The notes: a model not told the origin generated them from the letters alone. DNA of 64,000 nt from Aquipseudomonas alcaligenes (GCF_003205495.1 NZ_QJRX01000004.1:53164-117163); one strand, 5' to 3'. Shown: positions 24,760-34,323, counted from the stretch's first letter. A program made the numbers and translations.

Positions 24760-25598
24760 TGAGGCACTTCCTGCTCTTGCGGGGGAACGTCGGCGGCTTG
24801 CAGCTGCTGGGCCTTCCAGCGCTCCAGGTTGCGCTGCAGAAGAGTTTCCGGCAGGCCGGCGGCGACCAATTCTGTCATCTTTTTCGCCAGCTGTCCGCGC
24901 AGCCAGGGATCGTTGCAGGCCGAGCTATGCGACAGGGTCAGGTACAGCCCTTCACTTGAGATCGGCGGCTCCAGGGTCTCCAGGCTGTCCAGCATGCCCT
25001 GGGTATTGGCCAGCGCCACGCCCGGGTAGCGTTCGTACAGCACGTAGTCGGTGCGTCCAAGCAACAGCTTCTGGAAGGCCTGGATCAGGCTGGGTACCTC
25101 CTCCAGGTTCAGATTGGCCTTGGCGAAGGCGTCGAACTGCTGGCCGAAGCTGTTGTTCACCAGGGTACCACCCGTGCGCCCGCGCAGGTCCTCCCAGCCG
25201 CTGTAGGGGAAGCCCTGTTCCTTGCGCACCCAGACCACGCTGGGCGTGACGAAGAAGGCCGGGTGTACGTAGTCCATGTGCTCCAGGCGTGGCAGGGTAA
25301 GGAAGGCGCCGGCCAGCAGGTCGACCCGGCCGGTGCGTACCTCGTCTTGGGCGCGCGACCAGGGTCCGGTGTGCAGGATCTCGATTTTCACGCCGAGCTG
25401 CTCGCCGATCAGGGTCAGCAGGTCGGCGTTGGCACCGATCAGGTGCTGCGGGCTCTGCGGATCTCGCCACAGGTAAGGTGGGTATTCCGGATTGCCGGTG
25501 GCCACCAGGCGCTCGCACTTGCCGACGGCAGCGGACAAGCCGGGCAACAGCAGCAGGGCCAGCAGTGGCAGGGCCTTCAACAGCAGTGTTTCTCGCAT
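24756..25598 (-). CDS. Periplasmic substrate-binding protein, family 3-like
   Basis: A 280-aa protein starting at the ATG before the signal peptide MRETLLLKALPLLALLLLPGLSAA. A longer in-frame start exists but only adds residues before the signal. The mature part shows the family 3 fold, with NPEYPPYLWRD near the N-terminus, GANADLLTLIGEQLGV and GRVDLLAGAF. It is distinct from the tandem pair at 3589-5280. No permease lies nearby. It is first in an operon with two DUF4398-type lipoproteins, which suggests an envelope-sensing or anchoring role instead of classical import. Confidence 0.82.
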   Translation of the reverse strand: MRETLLLKALPLLALLLLPGLSAAVGKCERLVATGNPEYPPYLWRDPQSPQHLIGANADLLTLIGEQLGVKIEILHTGPWSRAQDEVRTGRVDLLAGAFLTLPRLEHMDYVHPAFFVTPSVVWVRKEQGFPYSGWEDLRGRTGGTLVNNSFGQQFDAFAKANLNLEEVPSLIQAFQKLLLGRTDYVLYERYPGVALANTQGMLDSLETLEPPISSEGLYLTLSHSSACNDPWLRGQLAKKMTELVAAGLPETLLQRNLERWKAQQLQAADVPPQEQEVPQ

Positions 25599-25713
25599 CT
25601 CATGCACCGCTCGAATGATCATGGCGACAGGTTCGCGACTCGCTCACGGAGCCGAACCGCTTCATGCTAGCGTAACCCGCACACCTAATAATAATTAGCG
25701 ATAAGGAATCGCC

Positions 25714-26637
25714 ATGAAAAAGTTCTTGCTCAGCCTCATCCTGCTGCTGGCCGCTACTGCGGGAGTGCTCTACCTCTCCCCCGGCGCACTGCTGGCCAGC
25801 GTGCAATTCGTCGAGCGGCAACTGGCGGGCCTCGAACCCCGCACGGTGCAGGTCGAAGGTCTGACCATACATTACTATGAAGGCGGCCCGGCAGAGGGCG
25901 AACCCCTGCTGATGCTGCATGGCTTCGGCGCCAACCGTGACAACTGGTTACGCTTCGCCCGCCACTTCAAGGACTACCGAGTGATCGCGCCGGACCTGCC
26001 GGGGTTCGGCGAAAGCAGCAAACCGGACATCAACTACGACGTCGCCAGCCAGACCGAGCGCCTGCATGCCTTTGCCAAGACACTGGGCCTCACCCGCCTG
26101 CACCTGATCGGCAACTCGATGGGCGGCCACATCGCCGCGCTCTATGCCGCCCGCCATCCCGAACAGATCCTGAGCGTCGCCTTGCTGGACAACGCCGGCG
26201 TCACCTCGCCACGCAAGAGCGAGATGTTCGAAATGATCGAGCGCGGCCAGCCCAATCCGCTGGTGGTACGCCAGGCCGAGGACTTCGATGCGCTGATGCG
26301 TTTCGTCTTCGTCAACCCGCCGCCCCTGCCGGAGTCGCTCAAGCGCCACTTCGCCGAGCAGTCCATGGCCAACCAGGTGCACTACGACAAGATCTTCGCC
26401 CAGTTGCGCGAGCGCTATGTACCCCTGGAACCTGAGCTACCGAAGATTCAGGTACCGACGCTGCTGCTGTGGGGCGAGCAGGACCGCGTGCTGGATGTTT
26501 CCAGCATCGAGGTGATGAAGCCGCTGCTGAAGCAACCGAGCGTGGTGATCATGCCAGACTGCGGCCATGCACCGATGATCGAGCGCCCCGAGGAGACGGC
26601 CCGGCACTACCAGGCGTTCCTCGAAAGCCTGAAATAG
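25714..26637 (+). CDS. Alpha/beta hydrolase, membrane-anchored esterase/lipase
   Basis: A 307-aa protein with an N-terminal hydrophobic anchor or signal at residues 4-22. An alpha/beta hydrolase fold follows: oxyanion HGFGANRDNW, nucleophile elbow GNSMGG, acidic residue in GEQDRVLD, and catalytic His in CGHAPMIE. All triad residues are present. Substrate unknown; carboxyl esters are likely. AAGGAA precedes the ATG. The same gene beside etfAB is recalled from P. aeruginosa. A bidirectional terminator separates it from the convergent etfA. Confidence 0.88.
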   Translation: MKKFLLSLILLLAATAGVLYLSPGALLASVQFVERQLAGLEPRTVQVEGLTIHYYEGGPAEGEPLLMLHGFGANRDNWLRFARHFKDYRVIAPDLPGFGESSKPDINYDVASQTERLHAFAKTLGLTRLHLIGNSMGGHIAALYAARHPEQILSVALLDNAGVTSPRKSEMFEMIERGQPNPLVVRQAEDFDALMRFVFVNPPPLPESLKRHFAEQSMANQVHYDKIFAQLRERYVPLEPELPKIQVPTLLLWGEQDRVLDVSSIEVMKPLLKQPSVVIMPDCGHAPMIERPEETARHYQAFLESLK

Positions 26638-26652
26638 CTGCCCCCGGAAAGC

Positions 26653-26681
26653 AAAAAACCCGCTCATCGAGCGGGTTTTTT
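26653..26681. terminator. Bidirectional terminator between hydrolase and etfA
   Basis: AAAAAACCCGCTC-ATC-GAGCGGGTTTTTT forms a symmetric hairpin with T-runs in both directions. It lies 15 bp after the hydrolase stop and 19 bp after the etfA stop on the other strand. Confidence 0.9.
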
Positions 26682-26700
26682 GTTGGGTCGGGAAACCGGA

Positions 26701-27630
26701 TCAGACCAGTTTCTCGAGCTCCGGTACGGCTTCGAACAGGTCAGCCACCAGGCCGTAGTCAGCCACCTGGAAGATCGGGGCTTCTTCGTCCTTGTTGATG
26801 GCGACGATGACCTTGGAGTCCTTCATACCGGCCAGGTGCTGGATGGCACCGGAGATGCCGACCGCGATGTACAGCTGCGGCGCGACGATCTTGCCGGTCT
26901 GGCCGACCTGCATGTCGTTCGGCACGAAGCCGGCGTCGACGGCGGCACGCGAGGCGCCAACGGCAGCGCCCAGCTTGTCGGCCAGGGCGTACAGGTGCTT
27001 GAAGTTGTCACCGTTGCCCATGCCACGGCCGCCGGATACGACGATCTTGGCAGCGGTCAGTTCCGGACGGTCGGACTTGGCCAGCTCTTCGCCGACGAAG
27101 GACGACTTGCCGGCGTCGCCGCCAGCAGCCACGGCTTCGATGGCAGCGGAACCGCCTTCGGCAGCAGCGGCGTCGAAGCCGGTGCCACGCACTGTGATCA
27201 CTTTCACGGCAGCCGAGGACTGCACGGTAGCGATGGCGTTACCGGCATAGATCGGGCGCTTGAAGGTGTCGGCGCTTTCAACGGCGATGATCTCGGAGAT
27301 CTGGTCGACATCCAGGGCAGCGGCGACGCGCGGCAGGATGTTCTTGCCGTTGCTGGTGGCGGCAGCAAGGATGTGGCTGTAGCCCTTGCCCAGTTCGGCG
27401 ACCAGCGGAGCGACGTTTTCCGGCAGCTGGTTGGCGAAGGCAGCGTTGTCGGCGACCAGTACCTTGCTCACGCCAGCGATTTTGGCAGCGGCTTCGGCAG
27501 CGGCACCGGCGTTGGCGCCAGCGACCAGAACGTGAATGTCACCACCGATTTTCTGAGCGGCGGCCACGGTGTTCAGGGTGGCAGCGGCCAGAGCGGCGTT
27601 AGTGTGTTCAGCAACAACCAAGATAGTCAT
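26701..27630 (-). CDS. etfA: Electron transfer flavoprotein alpha subunit
   Basis: A 309-aa FAD-binding ETF subunit. The N-terminal domain is Rossmann-like ([20 protein letters not shown]). The C-terminal FAD domain carries [38 protein letters not shown] and [18 protein letters not shown]. Together with EtfB it takes electrons from acyl-CoA dehydrogenases (including AtuD-type enzymes) and delivers them to ETF-quinone oxidoreductase, encoded divergently at 28705-30360. Its ATG directly follows the etfB stop, which implies translational coupling. Confidence 0.97.
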   Translation of the reverse strand: MTILVVAEHTNAALAAATLNTVAAAQKIGGDIHVLVAGANAGAAAEAAAKIAGVSKVLVADNAAFANQLPENVAPLVAELGKGYSHILAAATSNGKNILPRVAAALDVDQISEIIAVESADTFKRPIYAGNAIATVQSSAAVKVITVRGTGFDAAAAEGGSAAIEAVAAGGDAGKSSFVGEELAKSDRPELTAAKIVVSGGRGMGNGDNFKHLYALADKLGAAVGASRAAVDAGFVPNDMQVGQTGKIVAPQLYIAVGISGAIQHLAGMKDSKVIVAINKDEEAPIFQVADYGLVADLFEAVPELEKLV

Positions 27631-28380
27631 TTAGATTACCTTCGCCTCGTTCTTCAGTTTCTCGACCAGTTCAGCCACGGACTTGACCTTGATGCCGGCG
27701 CTGCGGGCAGCCGGAGCTTCGACTTTCAGGGTCTTTACGGTGGAGGTGGTGGAAACGCCCAGGGCGTCCGGAGTCACCACGTCCAGCGGCTTCTTCTTGG
27801 CTTTCATGATGTTCGGCAGCGACGCGTAGCGCGGCTCGTTCAGGCGCAGGTCGGTGGTGACGATCGCCGGCAGGGCCAGGGCGACGGTCTGCAGGCCGCC
27901 GTCGATTTCGCGGGTCACGTTGACCTTGTCGCCAGCCACTTCAACCTTGGAGGCGAAGGTACCCTGGGCGAAGCCGGTCAGGGCGCCCAGCATCTGGCCG
28001 GTCTGGTTGTTGTCGCTGTCGATGGCTTGCTTGCCCATAATGACCAGTTGCGGCTGCTCCTTGTCGACCACGGCTTTCAGCAGCTTGGCCACGGCCAGGG
28101 AGTTCAGCTCTTCGTTGGTCTCGACCAGGATGGAACGGTCAGCACCCAGGGCCAGGGCGGTGCGCAGTTGTTCCTGAGCGGCGTTCGGGCCGATGGTGAC
28201 GACGACGATCTCACTAGCGACGCCCTTCTCTTTCAGGCGAACGGCCTCTTCGACGGCGATTTCGCAGAAGGGGTTCATCGACATCTTGACGTTGGCGAGG
28301 TCGACGCCGGAGTTGTCCGCTTTGACGCGGACTTTGACGTTGTAGTCGACCACTCGTTTGACAGCTACAAGAACCTTCAT
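27631..28380 (-). CDS. etfB: Electron transfer flavoprotein beta subunit
   Basis: A 249-aa AMP-binding ETF subunit. It starts [20 protein letters not shown], with the beta-ETF signature around [20 protein letters not shown] and the domain [20 protein letters not shown]. It heads the leftward etfBA transcript. A GAGGA ribosome binding site precedes the ATG. The divergent 324-bp intergenic region holds a possible leftward promoter (TTGACC at 28517-28522) and the PsrA-type site near etf-QO. Confidence 0.97.
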   Translation of the reverse strand: MKVLVAVKRVVDYNVKVRVKADNSGVDLANVKMSMNPFCEIAVEEAVRLKEKGVASEIVVVTIGPNAAQEQLRTALALGADRSILVETNEELNSLAVAKLLKAVVDKEQPQLVIMGKQAIDSDNNQTGQMLGALTGFAQGTFASKVEVAGDKVNVTREIDGGLQTVALALPAIVTTDLRLNEPRYASLPNIMKAKKKPLDVVTPDALGVSTTSTVKTLKVEAPAARSAGIKVKSVAELVEKLKNEAKVI

Positions 28381-28582
28381 GGATTCCTCGTTACTCTCCG
28401 GTGAATAAGAATGTCGCCAAGGCGAGCCTGGCCGGTGATGCTAGTCGGCCGGAACCGACGGTCAGCCCATACGGCGAACGCAAAACCGACCGTATCTTGA
28501 CCGGAACGCCTTTTTCGGTCAACACGAAAAACCGCCCTTTTATCTGGCGCCAGCCCTTGCGCTATCAGGCTTTGAGAAAATT

Positions 28583-28596
28583 CAAACAAACGTTTG
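28583..28596. promoter_or_regulatory. PsrA-type fatty acid-responsive operator
   Basis: CAAAC-N4-GTTTG (28583-28587 and 28592-28596) fits the published Pseudomonas PsrA consensus (G/C)AAAC-N2-4-GTTTG(C/G). It lies just upstream of the etf-QO -10 TATAAT (28620-28625) and overlaps its likely -35 region (TTGTAT), where a TetR-type repressor would block transcription. PsrA releases DNA on binding long-chain fatty acids. Confidence 0.75.
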
Positions 28597-28625
28597 TATT
28601 GGACGCCGAAGGGCCTGTATATATA
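28594..28625 (+). promoter_or_regulatory. etf-QO promoter
   Basis: TATAAT at 28620-28625 within TATATAAT, with weak -35 candidates TTGTAT or TTGGAC 15-20 bp upstream that abut the PsrA operator. The transcript would start about 70 nt before the GTG start codon. Confidence 0.6.
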
Positions 28626-28704
28626 ATGCCCAGCGCGCAGGCCAGAGAAAGCCTAGCCAAGCCAGATCAACAACACCGAAGAAGCCTTGAGTAGGAGATT
28701 CTCT

Positions 28705-30360
28705 GTGGAACGCGAATTTATGGAATTCGACGTCGTCATCGTCGGCGCCGGCCCCTCCGGCCTGTCCGCCGCCTGCCGACTGAAGCAGAAGGCCGCTGAA
28801 GCCGGCAAAGAAATCAGCGTCTGCGTGGTCGAGAAGGGTTCCGAAGTCGGCGCTCACATCCTCTCCGGTGCGGTCTTCGAGCCGCGCGCCCTGAACGAAC
28901 TGTTCCCCAACTGGAAGGAACTGGGCGCCCCGCTGAACACCGAAGTCAAGCGCGACGACATCTACCTGCTGAAGAGCGCCGACAAGGCTGCCAAGGTACC
29001 GAACTTCTTTGTGCCCAAGACCATGCACAACGAAGGCAACTACATCATCTCCCTGGGCAACCTGTGCCGCTGGCTGGCCCAGCAGGCCGAAGCCCTGGGC
29101 GTCGAGATCTACCCGGGCTTCGCCGCCCAGGAAGCCCTGATCGACGAGAACGGCGTGGTGCGCGGCATCATCACCGGCGACCTCGGTGTGGACCGCGAAG
29201 GCCACCCGAAGGAAGGTTACTACACCCCGGGCATGGAACTGCGCGGCAAGTACACCCTGTTCGCCGAAGGCTGCCGTGGCCACATCGGCAAGCAGCTGAT
29301 CAAGAAGTTCAACCTCGACTCCGAAGCCGACGCCCAGCACTACGGCATCGGCATCAAGGAAATCTGGGACATCGACCCGGCCAAGCACGAGCAGGGCCTG
29401 GTGGTGCACACCGCCGGCTGGCCGCTGTCCGACGAGAACCCGGGCGGCTCCTTCCTCTATCACCTGGAAAACAACCAGGTGGTGGTCGGCCTGATTGTCG
29501 ACCTGTCCTACTCCAACCCCTTCCTGTCGCCGTTCGACGAGTTCCAGCGCTACAAGCATCACCCGGTGATCGCCAAGTACCTGGAAGGCGGCAAGCGTGT
29601 GGCCTACGGTGCTCGCGCCATCTGCAAGGGCGGCCTGAACTCGCTGCCGAAGATGGTCTTCCCGGGCGGCGCCCTGATCGGCTGCGACCTCGGCACCCTG
29701 AACTTCGCCAAGATCAAGGGCAGCCACACCGCCATGAAGTCCGGCATGCTGGCCGCCGAGGCCGTGGCCGACGTGCTGCTGGCCGACGGCCAGGGCGGCG
29801 ACCTGCTCAATGGCTATGTCGACGACTTCAAGGCCAGCTGGCTGTACGACGAGCTGTTCCGCAGCCGCAACTTCGGTGCAGCCATCCACAAGTTCGGCGC
29901 CATCGCCGGCGGTGCGTTCAACTTCATCGACCAGAACATCTTCGGCGGTAAGATTCCGGTCACCCTGCACGACAACAAGCCGGACTACGCCTGCCTCAAG
30001 CCGGCGGCCGAGTGCCAGCGCATCGAATACCCGAAACCGGACGGCAAGCTGAGCTTCGACAAACTCTCCTCGGTGTTCCTCTCCAACACCAACCACGAGG
30101 AAGAGCAGCCCTGCCACCTGAAGCTGACCGACGCCAGCATCCCGCTGTCCGTCAACCTGCCGAAGTTCGACGAGCCGGCACAGCGCTACTGCCCGGCCGG
30201 CGTGTACGAAGTGGTGACTCAGGAAGACGGCGAGAAGCGCTTCCAGATCAACGCGCAGAACTGCGTACACTGCAAGACCTGCGATATCAAGGACCCGTCC
30301 CAGAACATCACCTGGGTGGCTCCGGAAGGCACCGGCGGCCCGAACTACCCCAACATGTAA
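28705..30360 (+). CDS. Electron transfer flavoprotein-ubiquinone oxidoreductase
   Basis: A 551-aa inner-membrane-associated flavoprotein that passes electrons from reduced ETF to ubiquinone. The FAD-binding VVIVGAGPSGLSAACRLKQ is at the N-terminus, GCRGHIGKQL lies in the middle, and a C-terminal 4Fe-4S cluster domain carries NCVHCKTCDIKDPSQNI. The GTG at 28705 is chosen because TAGGAG lies 7 nt upstream and the family starts at this point. An upstream in-frame TTG is unlikely. It is divergent from etfBA and probably derepressed by PsrA ligands. A strong terminator follows. Confidence 0.95.
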   Translation: MEREFMEFDVVIVGAGPSGLSAACRLKQKAAEAGKEISVCVVEKGSEVGAHILSGAVFEPRALNELFPNWKELGAPLNTEVKRDDIYLLKSADKAAKVPNFFVPKTMHNEGNYIISLGNLCRWLAQQAEALGVEIYPGFAAQEALIDENGVVRGIITGDLGVDREGHPKEGYYTPGMELRGKYTLFAEGCRGHIGKQLIKKFNLDSEADAQHYGIGIKEIWDIDPAKHEQGLVVHTAGWPLSDENPGGSFLYHLENNQVVVGLIVDLSYSNPFLSPFDEFQRYKHHPVIAKYLEGGKRVAYGARAICKGGLNSLPKMVFPGGALIGCDLGTLNFAKIKGSHTAMKSGMLAAEAVADVLLADGQGGDLLNGYVDDFKASWLYDELFRSRNFGAAIHKFGAIAGGAFNFIDQNIFGGKIPVTLHDNKPDYACLKPAAECQRIEYPKPDGKLSFDKLSSVFLSNTNHEEEQPCHLKLTDASIPLSVNLPKFDEPAQRYCPAGVYEVVTQEDGEKRFQINAQNCVHCKTCDIKDPSQNITWVAPEGTGGPNYPNM

Positions 30361-30374
30361 TTCGAGCCCCATTG

Positions 30375-30400
30375 AAAAAGCCGCCGCAAGGCGGCTTTTT
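30375..30400 (+). terminator. etf-QO terminator
   Basis: The stem GCCGCC/GGCGGC with a GCAA tetraloop, flanked by AAAAA and TTTTT, lies 15 bp after the etf-QO stop. It works in both directions, so it also ends the remnant at 30400-30750. Confidence 0.9.
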
Positions 30401-30750
30401 CATGCCTGCGATTCGCCGACGAAGGCCCGCTGCAAGGCGGCGATATCCAGCTTCTTCATCTGCAGCATGGCTTGGGTCGCCCGCTGCACCGCTGCCTGAT
30501 CCTCGGCCAGCAGCATCTCCAGCAGCACTTCGGGCACCACCTGCCAGGACAGCCATAGCGATCCTTCAACCAGCCACACTGCTGCGCCTGCGGCGCCCCG
30601 CCTTCACCCAGCCGGCCCCAGTAGTGATCGACCCTCGGCCTGATCGCCACACAGCACCTGCAGGGAGACGGCCTCGTTGAATCGGAATGCCGGCCCGCTA
30701 TTGAGCACCGTGAAGGGCTGACCATGCAGCTCGAAGGCCCCCTCCTCCCT
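30400..30750 (-). pseudogene. PhnB-like VOC (glyoxalase fold) family remnant
   Basis: Leftward reading gives the C-terminal half of a PhnB/VOC protein in three frames. FELHGQPFTVLNSGPAFRFN to VLCGDQAE comes first. After an extra G near 30632-30634 it continues VDHYWGRLGEG ... QCGWLKDRYG. After a missing base near 30551 it continues LSWQVVPEVLLEMLLAEDQ to the stop at 30400. The first metal/substrate half of the fold is absent: the reading begins next to the terminator of the RND gene. Two frameshifts plus truncation make it a decayed gene. Confidence 0.8.
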
Positions 30751-30775
30751 ACCCGAGAATAGACGGCAGGCAATG

Positions 30776-30797
30776 AAAAAGGGCTCCCGAGGGAGCC
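30776..30797 (-). terminator. Terminator of the DUF1302-to-MMPL operon
   Basis: On the minus strand GGGCTCC-CTCG-GGAGCCC is followed by TTTTT, 22 bp after the MMPL transporter stop. Confidence 0.88.
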
Positions 30798-30819
30798 CTT
30801 GCACCAGCCGCGATAGCGA

Positions 30820-33207
30820 TCAGTGGGCGAACAGCGAACCACCCTGCTTGCCGGCCAGCTTCTCCGGCTTGATCAGGAAGCGCGCCAGAGCCGGCAGCAG
30901 CCACAGCGCACCGAACATGTTCCACAGCAGCATGAAGGTCAGCATCAGCCCCATGTCAGCCTGGAACTTGATCGCCGAGAATATCCAGGTGACCACGCCG
31001 ATGGCCAGGCACAGACCGGTGAACAGTACGGCCTTACCGGTGGAGCGCAGGGTCTGGTAGTAGGCCTCCTGCAGCGGCAGGCCGGCGCGCAGGAAGCTTT
31101 CCATGCGGCTGTAGATGTAGATGCCGTAGTCCACGCCGATACCCACGCCCAGCGCGATCACCGGCAGGGTCGCCACCTTCACGCCGATACCCAGCCAGGC
31201 CATCAGGGCGTTGCCGAGGATGGAGGTGAGGATCAGCGGCAGGATGATGCACAGCATCGCACCGAAGGAGCGGAAGGTGATCAGGCACATCAGCGCCACG
31301 CAGATGTACACCAGCACCAGGATCTTCAGCTCGGAAGTGGCGATCACCTCGTTGGTGGCCGCCTCGATGCCGGCATTACCGGCCGCCAGGATGAACTCCA
31401 GGCCTTCCTTGTTGTTCTCCGCGGCGAACTCCTGCACCACCGCGACGGCGCGCTTCAGGGTCGCGGCCTTGTGGTCGTTGAGGAACACCAGTACCGGCGC
31501 CAGCGAGCAGTCGGCGTTGTACAGGCCGTCGGCACGGGCGATGGAGTTGTTGAGGATGTCCGGGTTGCGCGACAGGGTCTCCCACTTGAGGCTGCCCTCG
31601 TTCATCCCCTTGATCACCTGCTTGGACACGCTGACCATGGAAATGGCCGATTGCACGCCCTCGGTGTTCTCCAGGCGCCACATCAGCTGATCCATCGGCG
31701 CCAGGGTCTCGTAGGTCGAGCAACCCTCGTTCGGCGTCTTGACCATCACCACCAGCACGTCGGAGCTGGTCGAGTAGTTGCTGATGATGAAATCGTTGTC
31801 CTTGTTGTAGCGCGAGTCCGGACGCAGTTCCGGCGCGCCCTGGTCGAGGTCGCCGATCTGCAGGTGCTCCTTCTGGTACCAGAAGGCCGCCACGCCGGCC
31901 GACAGGGCAATGACCACGGAGATCGGTGCCACCACCGGGTGGGCGAAGTTGGACAGCAGGCGCCAGAACGGCTGCTCGCGACCGGCCTCGCGCTTGCTGC
32001 GCTCGACGGCCTTCTTGCTGATGCCGATATAGGAAATCGCCACCGGCAGCAGGATCAGGTTGGTGAACACGATCACCGCCACACCAATGGAGGCGCCGAT
32101 GGCCAGCTCGCGGATCACGCCGATGTCGATCACCAGCAGGGTGATGAAGCCGACTGCGTCCACCAGGATGGCGATCATGCCCGGCAGGAACAGCTGGCGG
32201 AAGGTCCGCCGGGCCGCGGTCAGGGCATTGTCGGCGTCGCTCGACTGCAGGGCGATACCGTTGATCTTCTGCACCCCGTGGGAGATGCCGATGGCGAAGA
32301 TCAGGAAGGGCACCAGCATCGAGTAGGGATCGAGACCGAAGCCGGCCAGGTTCATCAGGCCCAGCTGCCAGACCACCGCGATCAGGGTGGTGGAGACCAC
32401 CGAGATGGTCGAGCGGATGCACCAGCTGAACCAGTACAGTAGCACCAGGGTAATGGCCAGGGCGATACCGAAGAAGGCCACCACCATGATCAGGCCGTCG
32501 ATCAGGTCACCGACCTTCTTGGCGAAACCGACGATGTGCACCTGCACATTGGGGTTCTGCGCCTGGTACTTCTCGCGGATTTTCTCTTCCAGCTCATGGG
32601 AGAACTGGCGATAGTCCAGCTTGAGCAGCTTGCTCTGATCGTTCGGATCCGGGTACTGCTCGAGCAGGGGTACATCGACGATGCTCGACTTGAAGTTGTT
32701 GGCCACCAGGCGACCGACCTGGCCGGACTTGAGGACGTTGCTGCGCAGCTCCTGCAGGCTCTGCTCGGAACCATCGTAGGTCTGCGGGATCACCTCGCCA
32801 CCGTCGAAACCTTCCTCGGTCACTTCGGTCCAGCGCACGGCCGGGCTCCACAGCGACTTCAGGCCGGAACGGTCGACACCAGCGATGTAGAACACCTCGT
32901 CATGGATCTGGCGCAGGGTCTCCATGTATTCCTTGGAGAAGATGTCGCCATCCTTCGCCTCCACGGAGATACGCACGGTGTTGCCCAGGTTGGCCAGGTC
33001 GTTGCGGTGCTCGAGCATCTTCTGGATGAAGGGATGCTCCAGCGGAATCATCTTCTCGAAACTGGTCGAGGGACGAATATGCGAGGCCTGCCACAGCAGC
33101 AGCAGGGTGATCAGCGCGCAGAGGGCGATGACGATCGGCCGGTTGTTGAAAATCAGGCGCTCGAGGAAAGTCGCCTTGTCCTGGTGATGGCTGCTCATGG
33201 AACTCAT
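30820..33207 (-). CDS. MMPL/RND superfamily transporter
   Basis: A 795-aa inner-membrane protein with the RND repeat layout. TM1 is at about 27-45, a large periplasmic loop (46-235) follows, then five TMs (240-400). A second TM (about 425-443), a second loop (to about 635) and five C-terminal TMs complete it. Conserved segments PFLIFAIGISHGVQKING and IALGVGIGVDYGIYIYSRM are the TM4/TM10-type cores, the latter with a GxxxDY motif. Relatives of this size export hydrophobic molecules such as hopanoids and lipids. It is last of four co-directional genes and follows the YCF48-like gene by 18 bp. No membrane fusion protein or TolC is nearby. Confidence 0.88.
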   Translation of the reverse strand: MSSMSSHHQDKATFLERLIFNNRPIVIALCALITLLLLWQASHIRPSTSFEKMIPLEHPFIQKMLEHRNDLANLGNTVRISVEAKDGDIFSKEYMETLRQIHDEVFYIAGVDRSGLKSLWSPAVRWTEVTEEGFDGGEVIPQTYDGSEQSLQELRSNVLKSGQVGRLVANNFKSSIVDVPLLEQYPDPNDQSKLLKLDYRQFSHELEEKIREKYQAQNPNVQVHIVGFAKKVGDLIDGLIMVVAFFGIALAITLVLLYWFSWCIRSTISVVSTTLIAVVWQLGLMNLAGFGLDPYSMLVPFLIFAIGISHGVQKINGIALQSSDADNALTAARRTFRQLFLPGMIAILVDAVGFITLLVIDIGVIRELAIGASIGVAVIVFTNLILLPVAISYIGISKKAVERSKREAGREQPFWRLLSNFAHPVVAPISVVIALSAGVAAFWYQKEHLQIGDLDQGAPELRPDSRYNKDNDFIISNYSTSSDVLVVMVKTPNEGCSTYETLAPMDQLMWRLENTEGVQSAISMVSVSKQVIKGMNEGSLKWETLSRNPDILNNSIARADGLYNADCSLAPVLVFLNDHKAATLKRAVAVVQEFAAENNKEGLEFILAAGNAGIEAATNEVIATSELKILVLVYICVALMCLITFRSFGAMLCIILPLILTSILGNALMAWLGIGVKVATLPVIALGVGIGVDYGIYIYSRMESFLRAGLPLQEAYYQTLRSTGKAVLFTGLCLAIGVVTWIFSAIKFQADMGLMLTFMLLWNMFGALWLLPALARFLIKPEKLAGKQGGSLFAH

Positions 33208-33225
33208 ATGCTCATACGCCCCGGC

Positions 33226-34305
33226 TTATTGTTTTTGGCCTGGCTCGGCGCCAGTCGGAGTAGCGATCTGTACGCCGCCCTGCCCCACCAGGACCAGGTT
33301 GCCGGCTGCATCGGCAGCAGCCGAGGCCAGCGAGGCGCGATCGGCCCGGTTGATCACGGTGAAGGTGCGGCCGGAATCCTTGCTGGTCAGCACGCTGCCG
33401 CCGTGGCCGACGATGACCACGTCGCCATTCTTCAGCAGGCTGCCGCCGGCCAGGCCGAACTCCAGCGGACCACTCTCGGAGAGCAGCTGGACCTGTTGCC
33501 AGGTGGCGCCGAAATCGGTGGAGCGATAGAGATTGCCGCGCAGACCGAAAGCCAGCAGGGTGTTGCTGCTGGCAGTGCCGAGGGCACCGAACAGGGTACC
33601 CTCATAGGGGCCCTGGACCCTCTCCCAGGTCTGTCCCCAATCGGCGGAGCGGAACATGCTGCCCGCCTCGCCGACGACGAACAGGCCGGCATCCTTGACC
33701 TCGGCGATGCCGTTGAGGTGATAGCCGTCCTCGTTGTCCAGGCGGTCGCTGACGTCGGCCCAGGTCTTGCCACCGTCGGTGGTTTCCAACAGCGCGCCAT
33801 AGGCACCTACGGCATAGCCGGTGCTGGTATCGCGGAACCAGATGTCGAGCAGGGGAGCTTCGCGTTCGAGGTCCTCGAACTGCAGCTTCCAGTTGGCGCC
33901 GCCGTCTTCGCTGACGAGAATCTGCGAATCATGGCCGACGGCCCAGCCGTGCTTGTCATCGACGAAGTACAGGGCAGTCAGCAGCTGGCGGGTCGGCACA
34001 CGGGCCTGAACCCAGTTCTTGCCGGCATCTTCGGAGAACAGGATGTGACCACGATCACCCACGGCGACCAGACGCTTGCCGGCATGAGCGACATCCAGCA
34101 ACAGGCTGGACACGGCCTTGGGCGACTCGATGGAAAGGACATTGGCGGATTCCGCAGCCTGTACAGGCATGGGTGCGGCAAAAGCCAGAATGGAACAGAC
34201 GCCGAGCAGGGACAGCGCCTTCGCCAGCGGCGAGTATTGACGGGCCGGGGCCTGCATGGAATTCAGGCAACCGGAGCGGGTGCGCCGCATGACGGGCTCA
34301 CGCAT
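33226..34305 (-). CDS. YCF48-like (BNR repeat) beta-propeller, periplasmic
   Basis: A 359-aa protein with an N-terminal signal peptide (cleavage after MPVQAA at about 51). Repeated propeller blades contain the Asp-box/BNR pattern SxDxGxxW: SEDAGKNWVQ, SEDGGANWKL, TTDGGKTWAD, SADWGQTWER, STDFGATWQQ and SKDSGRTFTV. That gives six to seven blades. The fold matches the HCF136/YCF48 group, used for assembly or partner binding rather than glycosidase activity. GGGGG lies 7 nt before the ATG. It is preceded by a 187-bp gap with a hairpin and a possible promoter, and followed 18 bp later by the MMPL transporter. Confidence 0.85.
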   Translation of the reverse strand: MREPVMRRTRSGCLNSMQAPARQYSPLAKALSLLGVCSILAFAAPMPVQAAESANVLSIESPKAVSSLLLDVAHAGKRLVAVGDRGHILFSEDAGKNWVQARVPTRQLLTALYFVDDKHGWAVGHDSQILVSEDGGANWKLQFEDLEREAPLLDIWFRDTSTGYAVGAYGALLETTDGGKTWADVSDRLDNEDGYHLNGIAEVKDAGLFVVGEAGSMFRSADWGQTWERVQGPYEGTLFGALGTASSNTLLAFGLRGNLYRSTDFGATWQQVQLLSESGPLEFGLAGGSLLKNGDVVIVGHGGSVLTSKDSGRTFTVINRADRASLASAAADAAGNLVLVGQGGVQIATPTGAEPGQKQ

Positions 34306-34323
34306 AAATTTCCCCCTTTATTC

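Noticed and set aside
26680..28404. A 574-codon plus-strand frame opposite etfBA, Gly/Asp/Val/His-rich
   Set aside because: Antisense shadow of etfA and etfB. Its regular Gly-rich look arises from the Ala/Val-rich sense genes.
28401..28694. A 97-codon plus-strand ORF in the etfB/etf-QO intergenic region
   Set aside because: It runs through the PsrA site and the etf-QO promoter, has no ribosome binding site, and its composition does not look like a protein.
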